From the NCBI GenBank assembly GCA_030447415.1, contig JAUJOZ010000005.1, forward strand, positions 62,001 through 126,000: a stretch of 64,000 nucleotides of DNA. Direction: 5' to 3'. The position numbers and the translations under genes are program-made. Under the pieces are notes generated by a model. It searched no databases. It was given only the letters and a program-made list of their open reading frames with translations, and was not told the DNA's origin. This document shows positions 27,078 through 37,384 of this stretch, in pieces; position 1 is the stretch's first letter, and the number at the start of each line of letters is the position of its first letter. This DNA is from Thermomicrobiales bacterium (GTDB lineage Bacteria; Chloroflexota; Chloroflexia; Thermomicrobiales; UBA6265).

Positions 27078-29054
27078 TCAGGCGGGCGCGATGCGGCCGT
27101 CGAGCCGGGCGACGGCGAATGGGCGAAGCTCCAGCGCCACGGTCGCTAGCCCATCCTCAAAGTCACGGTCGACGCGACGCCGGAACCCTTCGCCGTCGGT
27201 CATCGCCTGCTCGGCTGTCGTCTCGTCGAGGTGTCGCAGGCGGCCCTCGGCCAGCCGTGGAAGCGAGACGGTCACCGTGCGCGGCTCGTCGACGAAGCTG
27301 GCGATGAGCACACGCACGCGGTCCCTCTCCCGCAGGGCCAACGCCTCCACAGCGAGTGGATCACTGAGGGTCACGGGCAGCAGCTCGCCGCCCGCAAAGT
27401 CGGCGACGTCGGCGAGGACGTGGTAGAGGGGGAAGAGCATCTGAGGTCGCGATGGGAACCGCTCCCGCCGCGTGAGGTTCGCGCTGCGCTCCATCACCCC
27501 GCGCCAGCCGGTCGTCTCGTAGTAGGTCAAGGAAGCGGCACCGGCCGTCGCCAAGTTACGGATGCTGCCAAGCGTCCAGCCCGCCCCAAAGAGCGAAAGT
27601 TGGCGGGAATCGACCGACATCGGCAGTTCCTCCGGTGCGGGCTCCGGCTCGTCGCCTGACGCATTCGGATTGAAACGCGGGCGCAGCGTGACCGGGCCGA
27701 CGGCGATGGGGCGGTCACCGGCAATGGCCCGGGCGCTCTCGACCGTGGCGGCCTGTCCAGTCAGGTTCTCGGCCAGCGAGGCGTTGTCGGAGGCGTGGAC
27801 CTGCGGGTTGATGGTGTAACTGACGACGTCCATCAGGTCGAGCGGCAGGGAAGCGCGGTTGAGCTCGGTGAAGTAGGCACGCGAGCCGCCACCGATCGCC
27901 GCCGAGAGCCCCGCCTGCGTCATCAACTCACGCGCCCGGAGGAGAACCGGCGCTGTCGTCACCAACCCCGACCGCGGGAAGACGAGCAGTCGGTCGACGG
28001 GTGCGTCTCCACTCTCGAGCGCCGCCACCAGCCCTGACAAGTCCTCGCCTGCGTCGTCCGCGAGCACCTCCAGTTCCATCGCCGCGCGGAGGGCTTCTGC
28101 TTCGCCACGCACTCGCCGGAGTCGCTCCTGCCACCCGGCGTCGCCAAGGTCAAGGTGGGCACGCACGTGTGCTAGGCGGAGCGTGCGCAGGTGCTCGACC
28201 TCCAGCGCAGTCAGCGGCAGGTGGTGGGAGGCGAGCGCGAGTCCGATCGGCGGCAGGGTGCCGACCGCCTCCCGGCCGACGCCGACGTGAAGTCGGTCGT
28301 CGGCTTCGGGAGCCGCGAAATCGAGCGCGACGCCGCTCCGGATCTCGAGCGTCACCCGCTGCGTCACGCGCTGGCCGGGCTCCATTTGCACCGGGTAAGG
28401 GAGGCGGAGAGGGGTGCTGTACGTCTTGTAGGAGGCGTCGGTCCAGTTGCGCTGGTCCTCCATCTCGAACAGGTCGCCCTCGAACCGGATGGCGACCTCG
28501 CCGCCGTCGTCGGTGGGGTGGCGGATGGCGACTATGTCGACAAACGGCTGGTGGGCCGATATCCGGGTCGGGAAGGCGCCGCCGACGGAGCCGTTCGGGG
28601 TCTCGATCTGGACCGGCGTGCCGGCGAGGTCCATCGGGTGGCGAACGCAGATGCCGATCCGATTCGTTAGCAAACCGGGGCGCGCTTCGCCGTCCATGGC
28701 ATACGTGATGACCCCGGCGCTGGTTCCCTCGATCGCGCCGCGCCAGACGAAGTCCACGTCACCCTGACAGTGCTCAGCCGTGAAACGGACGACGAAGGCG
28801 AGGTCATCCTGGTGGACGTCGAAGGCGGTGATGCGTGGCTCGATCGTATCCCAGCGGTGGTCGCGAACGGCGACGTAGACGCGTCGGACGACCTCCTGGC
28901 CCCCGACAGACACGTAGCGAAGATCCCCGTTTTCGAGGACCGCCGTCAGCGGACCGGCCCGCAGTAGGCGGCGTTCACGGAGCGGCTCGTCCTTGCCGTA
29001 GCGAACGACCCGGATGGGAAGCTCGGAAGCGTTCTGGGTCATCTCCTTCACCAC
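27078..29054 (-). CDS. D-apionate lactonase-like (ApnL family) protein
   Basis: A 658-residue protein. The N-terminal part has the pattern LRAGPLTAVLENGDLRYVSVGG, then FEMEDQRNWTDASYKTY at about residues 205-221, which I recognise as a hallmark of the D-apionate lactonase (ApnL) family; these open a lactone of a branched-chain sugar acid. A beta/alpha-barrel-like part and a C-terminal beta domain follow. It is the last gene of a four-gene minus-strand operon. GTG 29054 is the likely start. The family match is from memory; true substrate is not proven, since ApnL relatives may act on other lactones or glycosides. Confidence 0.68.
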   Translation of the reverse strand: MVKEMTQNASELPIRVVRYGKDEPLRERRLLRAGPLTAVLENGDLRYVSVGGQEVVRRVYVAVRDHRWDTIEPRITAFDVHQDDLAFVVRFTAEHCQGDVDFVWRGAIEGTSAGVITYAMDGEARPGLLTNRIGICVRHPMDLAGTPVQIETPNGSVGGAFPTRISAHQPFVDIVAIRHPTDDGGEVAIRFEGDLFEMEDQRNWTDASYKTYSTPLRLPYPVQMEPGQRVTQRVTLEIRSGVALDFAAPEADDRLHVGVGREAVGTLPPIGLALASHHLPLTALEVEHLRTLRLAHVRAHLDLGDAGWQERLRRVRGEAEALRAAMELEVLADDAGEDLSGLVAALESGDAPVDRLLVFPRSGLVTTAPVLLRARELMTQAGLSAAIGGGSRAYFTELNRASLPLDLMDVVSYTINPQVHASDNASLAENLTGQAATVESARAIAGDRPIAVGPVTLRPRFNPNASGDEPEPAPEELPMSVDSRQLSLFGAGWTLGSIRNLATAGAASLTYYETTGWRGVMERSANLTRRERFPSRPQMLFPLYHVLADVADFAGGELLPVTLSDPLAVEALALRERDRVRVLIASFVDEPRTVTVSLPRLAEGRLRHLDETTAEQAMTDGEGFRRRVDRDFEDGLATVALELRPFAVARLDGRIAPA

Positions 29055-29123
29055 TCCGCTCCAATTGCCTTCGAACGCTAACCGGCTGACGCGCGCTCAT
29101 GTCGGCGGCCGCGCCGATCGAAC

Positions 29124-30038
29124 CTATCGTCCATCATCGCCATCATCAGTTGGCCCGTGGACCGCCGCGTTGCCGCGCTCGCGCGCTAGCTCCTCAATCA
29201 GACCGGCGTCGCGCCGACGGCGGGTGGCATCGAGGATCTCCGGTGACTGGTCGAGCCAGCGTCGCAGATCCACAACGTCGCGGGCATCAGAGAGAAGGGG
29301 GAAGAGGTGGGCGGCGATCCGAGAGAAGGTATCGGGACCACCTAGGGCGACCGTCTCGAACGGCCCCGTGAGCCGCCAGCGGCGGGCCAGGCCGTCGCGC
29401 ACGACCTCGTCGACGGTTGCGGGCGTCGCCACCCCGTGCTCTACCAGCCAGATAGCCTCGCGCAGCAGCGCCAGTTGCAAGCGGTTCCAGATGAAGCCAG
29501 GGACATCATTCTCCACGAGGACCGGACGCTTGCCCAGCGCACTCAGGGTCGCGCGCATCGCCTCGACCGTACGGTCCGCGGTTCGCTCCCCCTTGACGAC
29601 CTCGACCAGCGGCATCAGCAGCGGCGGGTTCCAATAGTGCGTCCCGATCGTCCGTTCCGGAGCGCCGGACCCGTCGCCCATCGCGGTGATGCTCAAGGCG
29701 GAGGTATTCGAGGCGAGGGTTGCCGCCGGCCACCGGGACGCGGCCGCTCGCAGCACGGCAATCTTCGGCACCAGGTCCTCGACCACCGACTCAACAACGA
29801 GGTCCACCGGTCCTTCGACGGCGTCGAGGTCCGCGACCACAATCGCTCGTCCTCGCGCCGCCCGGATGACGTCGACCGGAACAATCCCGGCCCGGGCAGC
29901 GACCGCGAACGCCGCGTCAATCCGGTCGGTGCTGGCGTCCGGCCGGCGAGCGACGAAGACGACCTCATGGCCACCCAGGGCGTACTCGCATCCGATCTGA
30001 GAGCCCATCAACCCAGCACCGACGACGACGACCCGCAT
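29124..30038 (-). CDS. 3-hydroxyacyl-CoA dehydrogenase family oxidoreductase
   Basis: A 304-residue NAD-dependent dehydrogenase. The N-terminal Rossmann fold is clear: VVGAGLMGSQIG (residues 4-15) and, later, ASNTSALS. The catalytic histidine-glutamate region appears as IGTHYWNPP and the C-terminal domain begins around VENDVPGFIWNRLQLALLREA. The family oxidises 3-hydroxyacyl-CoA, but members with similar structure oxidise hydroxy sugar acids (L-gulonate type). The operon neighbours, an aldolase and a hydroxyacid dehydrogenase, favour a sugar-acid substrate here. ATG 30038 gives the family length. The role is inferred. Confidence 0.85.
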   Translation of the reverse strand: MRVVVVGAGLMGSQIGCEYALGGHEVVFVARRPDASTDRIDAAFAVAARAGIVPVDVIRAARGRAIVVADLDAVEGPVDLVVESVVEDLVPKIAVLRAAASRWPAATLASNTSALSITAMGDGSGAPERTIGTHYWNPPLLMPLVEVVKGERTADRTVEAMRATLSALGKRPVLVENDVPGFIWNRLQLALLREAIWLVEHGVATPATVDEVVRDGLARRWRLTGPFETVALGGPDTFSRIAAHLFPLLSDARDVVDLRRWLDQSPEILDATRRRRDAGLIEELARERGNAAVHGPTDDGDDGR

Positions 30039-30136
30039 CTCGGCCCCCTAGGCGCGCATCGCTCGAGCCAGCAAGCGGTCCGCGGCATGTCTCGGGACTA
30101 TGATGGCGACGGCTCTCGGCCAACTGACACCGGAAC

Positions 30137-30937
30137 TCATTCAGTCCCGGCGGCTGCCGGCACGCCGGCGCGAATGGCAGTGAGTCCCTGCTGGAGACCC
30201 TGGCTGTAGATCCAGAGGTCGCCCCAATAGGCGATGGCCCGGAATCCCTGCCGCAGGAGCGTGTGCGCCCCGGCGACATCCGTCGCCATGAACCCCGGCG
30301 CCTTGCCGTGGTGACGGCAGGCGGCGAGGACCCGATTGACGGCGGCGAGGTAATCGGGGTGGTTGAACCGGGCCGGGGCACCGAGCGAGGTCGATAGGTC
30401 GAACTGGCCGATCCAGAGGACGTCGATTCCGTCGGTGGCCGCGATCTCGTCCACGGCTTCGACGCCGCCGCGGGTTTCGATCTGGGCCATCAGCAGCGTT
30501 TCGTCGTTGGCGCTCCGCAGCCGGTCCAGGACGTTGCTCTGACCCTCGTAATCGTCATGGGCGAGACCGGGACCGGCTCCGCGGCGCCCCTCCGGCGCGT
30601 ACTTCGCCGACTGAACGATCAGTCGGGCCTGTTCGCCGCTCTCGACCATCGGCACCATCAGGCCCATCGCGCCCGCGTCGAGCGGCCGCGACAGAAGGTG
30701 GTAGTCCGTGGCGGGGACGCGGACGATCGGCACCGTGTCGGCAACACGGGTCGTCGCCATCAGCGTCCGGATCGTCTCGATGCTCCAACCGGTGTGCTCC
30801 ATATCGTAGACGACGAACTCGGCCCCGGCGTTGGCGGCGATGCGACCGATGCCGGTGGTGTTGAACTCGAACATCATCGTGCCAAGGGCGATCCCACCGG
30901 CGGCGAGGGTGCGCTTGACGTGGTTCGTCCTCATCAT
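30137..30937 (-). CDS. HpcH/HpaI family aldolase
   Basis: A 266-residue class II (metal-dependent) aldolase of the 2,4-dihydroxyhept-2-ene-1,7-dioate type, which splits hydroxy-oxo acids into pyruvate or a similar keto acid plus an aldehyde. Visible signatures are DMEHTGWS (about 45-52), IVRVPATD, MVPMVES, and the metal-binding glutamate in QIETRGGVEAVDEI (about 152-165). The TIM-barrel ends with a typical YWGDLWIYSQGL region. The start overlaps the end of the upstream dehydrogenase by four bases (ATGA, 30934-30937). In the operon it probably performs the cleaving step of a catabolic route. Confidence 0.9.
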   Translation of the reverse strand: MMRTNHVKRTLAAGGIALGTMMFEFNTTGIGRIAANAGAEFVVYDMEHTGWSIETIRTLMATTRVADTVPIVRVPATDYHLLSRPLDAGAMGLMVPMVESGEQARLIVQSAKYAPEGRRGAGPGLAHDDYEGQSNVLDRLRSANDETLLMAQIETRGGVEAVDEIAATDGIDVLWIGQFDLSTSLGAPARFNHPDYLAAVNRVLAACRHHGKAPGFMATDVAGAHTLLRQGFRAIAYWGDLWIYSQGLQQGLTAIRAGVPAAAGTE

Positions 30938-31881
30938 CCCTCCGCTGGATCGGCGTAGCGGCGCAGCCGTTCCCGCAGGAGCGGCGTCTCGAGCACGTCA
31001 CGGTTAACGACGTGGCCGGGAACGCGACCCGCCGCCACCTCGAGGACGGCGCCGAGCGCGCTGCGGCCCGTCAGGTTAGCCCATTCGTCGGTCCAGAAGA
31101 GTGCGTGGGGCGACACGATCACGTTGTCGAGTATCAGGAGTGGGTCGTTCGGGTCAGCCCGCTCGTCCTCAAAGACATCGAGCGCCGCCCCCGCGATCCG
31201 ACGCATCCGGAGCGCGTCGGTGAGCGCCTGCTGGTCAACGATCGAAGCGCGGGCGGTGCTGATCAGGTAGGCGGTCGGCTTCATCAAGGCCAGCCGTTCC
31301 GCGGCGACGCTCTCGGGGGTTTGATAGAGGGGACCGTATGGGTCGTGGGCGACGTGGCACATCTCCAGCGGTGCCGCCAGCCTGCCCAGCTCGCGCCCGA
31401 TGTTGCCGAGCCGAATCGACCCCAGCACGCGTCCGGTGAGCCTCGTCCCCATGTAGTCCAGCTCGCGCGTCCAACCGCCGGCGCGCGTCAGGCGATCCTT
31501 GTCCAGCAACCGATGACTCAGGGCGAGAAGACTGGTGAGAATGGCCGTCGCCATTGCGCGGCGGACGCCGTCCGGGGTGACCGTCACCAGGACGCCGTGA
31601 GGGGTGCAGGCGTCGATGTCGACGCTGTCGTACCCGACACCGAAGCAAGCGATGATCGCAAGGCGGTCGGCTCCGTCCAAGCTGGCGGCGGTGACACGCG
31701 GCAGAAGGACCACCAGGGCGTCGTACGCCGCCATCTGGTCGACACGTAACTCTCGGACGTCCTCGGCAATGACGTCCCACACGACACCCGGGGCTTCGTC
31801 CGGGAGGTCAAGGCCGATATCGCCGAAGCCCAGCGAGCCGTCCGGCTTCAGGAAGTCGCGGGTGACGCCGACGCGGAACAG
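30934..31881 (-). CDS. D-isomer-specific 2-hydroxyacid dehydrogenase
   Basis: A 2-hydroxyacid dehydrogenase of about 315 residues. FGVGYDSVDIDACTPHGV and the cofactor loop of type RVLGSIRLGNIGRELGRLA appear, then TARASIVDQQAL, ALDVFEDE and the catalytic histidine in SPHALFW. The reading frame extends upstream past the first normal start (GTG 31782) with good family sequence (FRVGVTRDFLKPDGSLGFGD). The nearest candidate is CTG 31881 with GGGAAGGA about ten bases before it; no ATG, GTG or TTG fits. It is the first gene of the operon that ends at 27078. NAD(P)-linked reduction or oxidation of an alpha-keto/hydroxy acid is expected. Confidence 0.8.
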   Translation of the reverse strand: MFRVGVTRDFLKPDGSLGFGDIGLDLPDEAPGVVWDVIAEDVRELRVDQMAAYDALVVLLPRVTAASLDGADRLAIIACFGVGYDSVDIDACTPHGVLVTVTPDGVRRAMATAILTSLLALSHRLLDKDRLTRAGGWTRELDYMGTRLTGRVLGSIRLGNIGRELGRLAAPLEMCHVAHDPYGPLYQTPESVAAERLALMKPTAYLISTARASIVDQQALTDALRMRRIAGAALDVFEDERADPNDPLLILDNVIVSPHALFWTDEWANLTGRSALGAVLEVAAGRVPGHVVNRDVLETPLLRERLRRYADPAEG

Positions 31882-32040
31882 ATCGGCCGTGTCCTTCCCA
31901 AGCCGCGGGGACGATGATGCGGCGGTCCACGCTAAGACGGCGGGCGGTCGCCGGCGCGAGCTCCTCTAGAGGGCGAAAGATGCCGGCGTCCCCGCTCACG
32001 GGTGCGATTGGACGCCGGGCAGGCCGCTACGAACCAACGT

Positions 32041-32075
32041 GTGAGCAACGGCGAACCGGGTCACCGATTGCTCAC
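32041..32075. promoter_or_regulatory. Operator-like inverted repeat of the catabolic operon
   Basis: GTGAGCAA-CGG and CCG-A-TTGCTCAC form an inverted repeat (8 bases perfect, with one-base offset) centred between the arms. On the minus strand it begins directly after the -10 element at 32083-32088, around the expected +1, the classic place for a repressor. No regulator gene lies next to it in this window. Confidence 0.5.
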
Positions 32076-32082
32076 GCGGCCG

Positions 32083-32111
32083 ACGCTAAACGGGCCAAAC
32101 CGGCTTGTCAA
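32083..32111 (-). promoter_or_regulatory. Promoter of the lactonase/aldolase operon
   Basis: On the minus strand: TTGACA at 32106-32111, a 17-base spacer, TAGCGT at 32083-32088. The predicted start lies in the operator at 32041-32075, leaving about 195 bases of leader before the first gene. A GTG frame (31808-31999) within the leader is short and not supported. Confidence 0.5.
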
Positions 32112-32375
32112 TGGCTAGCGAGATCACGGTCGGCACCCAGTGAACGCCATCCCCGGAGCGCTTCTAGCGGGGAGAACGGCGGCGCGACTCGTGGCCTACG
32201 CGATCGGACTTGTGTACGTACATTCACCCTTGCGCCGCTTGACGTGGCAGCGGACGCGACGCTACTATCGGTCGTTACCGGTGGGAGGAGCTTGCGCGAC
32301 TGGCATCCGGCGGTGGCCTGAACGGCCGGGCGCCAAGCGAGTGAGCAAGAGACACGAGTGGGCGGACCGCCGCGT

Positions 32376-33662
32376 ATGGGAAGGAAGTTAGCACCGCGCC
32401 GGAATCGGCTCCCCGCCGCCCTCTGGGCCTTGCTCGCGGCGGTCGCGGCGATGGTTCTCGCGCTTGCTCCAGTCGCCTCCGCGCAGGAGGTGCCAGAGCT
32501 GAAGATCAACTCCAAGCGCTATATCGTCATCGACGCCGACACTGGGGAGGTCTTCGCCCAGTGGGGCGCCCATGATCGGGCCGCCATGGCAAGCCTGACG
32601 AAGGTCTTCACCGCCATCGAGGCGATCGAGAGCGCGCCGCTCGACCTTGAGATCACGACGACCGAGGACGACGTCTTCAATCCCAGCACCAGCTCCGTGA
32701 TGGGTCTCGGTCCGAACGAGAGGCTATCCCTCGAGGATCTGCTCTACGGACTGATGCTCCCGTCGGGGAACGATGCGGCGTATGCCATCGCGCGCGTCCT
32801 CGGCGGCTCCCCCGACGACGACGAGGCGTCCGTTGCCGCCTTCGTCGAGCGGATGAATACTCGGGTCCGAGACTTGGGGCTGGTCGATACGCACCTGGTC
32901 AATCCCCATGGCTGGGGCGTGCCTAACCACTACTCGACGGTCCACGACCTGGCCGTCTTCACCATGTACGCGCTCCAGTACCCGACGTTCCGGGAGTTGA
33001 TCTCGACCTACGAGCACGCCACCGCCGACGGGGTCTACACCCTCTACAACAACAACCGCCTGCTGCAGCAGTACGACGACCTGCTCGGTGGCAAGACCGG
33101 GTACGACAACGATGCGGGTTGGTGCCTGATCGAGGTCGCACAGCGCGACGGAAGTATGATGATCTCCGTGACGATGGACGGTCTCGCCCCCGATGACTGG
33201 TACGACGACAACCGAGTCCTGCTGGAGTACGCCTTCGAGCAAAAGGCAAAACGCCTGAAATCGGGCGCCCCGATCGCCGGTGAGGTCGTCGCCTATCGCG
33301 ACCCGAACGCGGCAGTCATCGCCCGCTCGGCCACCGCGGGCGTTTCTCTCGGCGTCGCCCCCACCGCGCCCCCGGCACGCCATGCGCCCGAGCAGGCAGC
33401 GGGCGACGCGGAGGGCGGTGCGACGGCTCGGGCCGTGGCGGTGCCCCGGATCGCGGACGGGACCGGCGGGCCTAGCCCGCAGTTACTGGCGGCGCTCGGT
33501 GTGGCCGCGGCGATCATCCTGGCCCGGACGGTCGGCACGTTTCGCCACTTCGGCACGGAGCGAACGGGAGCGGCGCCGCTGACGTCCCAGTACTGGGGCG
33601 ACGCGGTCCGACTCTCTGGGCGCCGCAGCGGCCCGACGTCCTCTCCGGAGACGAGCGACTGA
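32376..33662 (+). CDS. D-alanyl-D-alanine carboxypeptidase (penicillin-binding, S11 type)
   Basis: A 428-residue cell-wall enzyme that removes the terminal D-alanine of peptidoglycan peptides. A signal segment (about residues 12-36) is followed by the serine-hydrolase motifs SLTK (SxxK), SGN and KTG (GGKTGYDND). A C-terminal membrane segment near residues 370-390 may anchor it (ALGVAAAIILA). The C-terminal region of about 60 residues beyond it is unusual in its length. ATG 32376 is chosen; GTG 32358 is an alternative in the same frame. It is convergent with the redoxin gene. A 10-base palindrome TGTACGTACA (32213-32222) lies upstream. Confidence 0.92.
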   Translation: MGRKLAPRRNRLPAALWALLAAVAAMVLALAPVASAQEVPELKINSKRYIVIDADTGEVFAQWGAHDRAAMASLTKVFTAIEAIESAPLDLEITTTEDDVFNPSTSSVMGLGPNERLSLEDLLYGLMLPSGNDAAYAIARVLGGSPDDDEASVAAFVERMNTRVRDLGLVDTHLVNPHGWGVPNHYSTVHDLAVFTMYALQYPTFRELISTYEHATADGVYTLYNNNRLLQQYDDLLGGKTGYDNDAGWCLIEVAQRDGSMMISVTMDGLAPDDWYDDNRVLLEYAFEQKAKRLKSGAPIAGEVVAYRDPNAAVIARSATAGVSLGVAPTAPPARHAPEQAAGDAEGGATARAVAVPRIADGTGGPSPQLLAALGVAAAIILARTVGTFRHFGTERTGAAPLTSQYWGDAVRLSGRRSGPTSSPETSD

Positions 33663-33734
33663 CGTCAAGTCGGCTGGGCACGCCTTGATGGCACACCCGC
33701 CGTCCGCTGTGAGAACCGACATACCGAACACTCG

Positions 33735-34781
33735 CTACATCTCGAGCGGGGGGTAGTAGTTCTCGGCGCCGATCTTTCTCACATCGGTTAGCCAGTCGCC
33801 ACCGTAGACGTCGAGCGGGTGCTGGTCCGGTGGAAGCAGGTTCCAGGCCTGGCGCTTGTACGTCCAGTTGTCGGGTTGAAGTCGGTAAGCCTCTCGGAAG
33901 TGGTGGACAGCCTGCTCCCTAAGGTCGAGACGGTGCAGGTGCTGGCCGAGCTCGAAATGAGCCGCGGCCCTGGCTTCCTCCGCGGGGCGCGGCCGGCTTC
34001 GGCGCAGCACCTCTTCCGGAGCGAGCACGAAGCGGCTGCGGGCGCCGTGCTCGACCCAGTCCCGCAGGGCGAAGAGATACGTCTCTGCTTCGGTCCGCAA
34101 CTTCTTCACTTCAGTGATCTGCGCGACCTCTCGCGGTGAGGCGTGCGGTGGTATCTCCCTGTCTTGGTAATCAGGACGGGCCGGGTAAGCTGTCTCAGGG
34201 GGGCGTACGATGGTGCCCTTCTCGTCGATCCAGACGCCGCTCGGAACGTTGACGATACCGAACAGCTCGTCCACGACATGCGCCTGGTCGATCAGTGAGG
34301 GGTGTTCTGGCTTCGCCGCCTCAATCCACGGTCGGACGATCTCCGCTCCCCCGGTATCGAGGGCCACGGTGACGATCTCAAGGCCGCGGGGACGGAGTTC
34401 GTCGTAAAGCGCCTGCCACACGGGCAGGTCCCGATGGCAGCCTCACCACGAGGCCCATGCGACGAGCAGCACTTTGCTGCCGCGCAGGGAGCGCAGACTG
34501 AACTGCCGGCCGTGAACGTCCGGCAAGACCAGATCGGGAGCTTGCACATGCGAGAGCGTCCGACCACCCGCTTCCGGTCCAAGGCACCAGAGCCCGCTCG
34601 GTTCGTCGTACAGGAGTGGCATGCCGAGGCGCTCGGCGAGCATCCGGGCGTCGATCCCCGCCTCTGCCGCGGAGGGTATCGGGACGCAACGGTCACCCTT
34701 GCACGCCCCTTGAGGCTTGATCTGCCATCCCGTGCGCCGCTCCAGCTCAACCGGGTCGATCTCCAGCGTGTCGAGAATCAT
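33735..34781 (-). CDS. Predicted selenoprotein: thioredoxin/ResA-like redoxin with in-frame UGA (WASW-U-GC)
   Basis: A 348-residue reading frame with one TGA at codon 113 (34443-34445). The codons around it give VAWASW-[TGA]-GCHRDLPVWQ, exactly where thioredoxin-like redoxins have the first cysteine of CxxC. After TGA the same frame continues 231 residues without another stop, through a redoxin fold and a TPR-like helical part (about 245-300). A near-perfect hairpin (34414-34439) begins three bases after the UGA, matching bacterial SECIS placement. Codon 113 would be selenocysteine, with Cys115. The start ATG 34781 follows GGAGGAGGC. The role is likely a redox enzyme, cytoplasmic or membrane-linked. 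Confidence 0.85.
34414..34439 (-). promoter_or_regulatory. SECIS-like hairpin after the UGA codon
   Basis: On the minus strand, TGCCA-T-CGGG-ACCTG-CCCG-TG-TGGCA folds into a stem with two perfect arms (5 bp and 4 bp), a small internal bulge and a five-base loop. It starts three bases after the TGA at 34443-34445, the placement of bacterial SECIS elements that bind SelB. The identity is inferred from position and shape. Confidence 0.65.
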
Positions 34782-35131
34782 TGAACGGGCCTCCTCCCCG
34801 ATGCACCTGCCGCGGATTCTAGCCGGAACCACCGACGACGGCCGAGCAAGCGGGGCGGCCGGGACGGCAGAGGTGTTGGCCCGAATACTGGAACGACAGA
34901 TGGTCTTGGCGCGGTCGGCGACCCGGCGTACCCCGGCACTGGTGGTGACTGGCGTGTTGCAACGCGTGTCGCGCTATGTCCGGGTGAACGGGTCGGATGG
35001 TCCCCGGCAGTCGGATCACGTCACCTGACGTCGGCGGACCGAACGCCGCGCGGCCGACTCGGTTTCCCGAGCGGGCCGCGCTCAGTCCGCGGCGCTGTCC
35101 GCGCCGTGCCGCGGCGGTTTGACAAGACCGT

Positions 35132-35160
35132 TTGACACTGTCCCCGGCCGAGCCTATGCT
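35132..35160 (+). promoter_or_regulatory. Promoter of thrS
   Basis: TTGACA at 35132-35137, a 17-base spacer and TATGCT at 35155-35160. The start is predicted near 35167, giving a leader of about 325 bases before thrS that contains the T-box. Confidence 0.7.
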
Positions 35161-35166
35161 TGGCAA

Positions 35167-35403
35167 ACGAATCGAAGAGCGATTGGGCGACGATCAGGAC
35201 GAGTACCCGTCGCCGACCCGCGAGAGAAGCCGGCTCACAGGCTGGGAGGCTGGCTCGGACGGGCGACGGGGAAGACCCCCTGGGAGCCGACCGCCGAACG
35301 CGCGACTCGCGCTGGTAGACCGGTCCGGATGGCCCCGTTAGCGGCCGACTTGAGCGACCCCGCGCGCCACCGCGCGCCGGGTCGAAATGAGGGTGGAACC
35401 ACG
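35167..35403 (+). promoter_or_regulatory. T-box leader controlling thrS
   Basis: The leader ends with GAGGGTGGAACCACG (35389-35403), matching the conserved T-box motif (AGGGTGGNACCGCG-type) whose UGGN bulge reads the acceptor end of uncharged tRNA. It is followed at once by the terminator. Upstream, paired G/C-rich segments that could be stem I lie around 35200-35330; I did not assign the specifier codon. The position before thrS points to control by uncharged tRNA-Thr. Confidence 0.75.
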
Positions 35404-35443
35404 TCGGTCCGACGTCCCTTGGCGGGACGCGGGCCGATTTTTT
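35404..35443 (+). terminator. T-box transcription terminator of thrS leader
   Basis: A stem of 8 bp (TCGGTCCG with CGGGCCGA, one G-T pair), one bulged A, and 6 bp (CGTCCC with GGGACG), with a five-base loop TTGGC, is followed by six T at 35438-35443. It directly follows the T-box motif, so premature termination is expected when tRNA-Thr is charged. Confidence 0.75.
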
Positions 35444-35493
35444 GTTGCCTGTCGCGGCGCTCAGCGGTCGCGCAACAGCGAGGAGGCATCGTC

Positions 35494-37314
<1,821 letters not shown>

Positions 37315-37384
37315 GAGAACCGACATCCGGGCGCCGGAAGGAACGCGAGGAGCCGCAGGCGCCATGGCAAGGCTGCCGCGTGGT

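Noticed and set aside
31808-31999. Short frame in the leader of the 2-hydroxyacid dehydrogenase
   Set aside because: 63 codons from GTG with no family match. It could be a leader peptide or part of a frameshift, but nothing supports this.
32213-32222. Palindrome TGTACGTACA upstream of the carboxypeptidase gene
   Set aside because: A perfect 10-base palindrome, but it stands alone without a clear promoter or regulator, so it is not called as an operator.
33735-34442. Two separate genes at 33735-34421 and 34443-34832
   Set aside because: The parts are in the same frame, join in the middle of a thioredoxin motif at TGA, and are followed by a SECIS-like hairpin; one selenoprotein gene explains this better.
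34950-34975. GCGTGTTGCAA resembling the MITE left end
   Set aside because: Only 11 bases match, with no second end or direct repeats nearby; likely chance.
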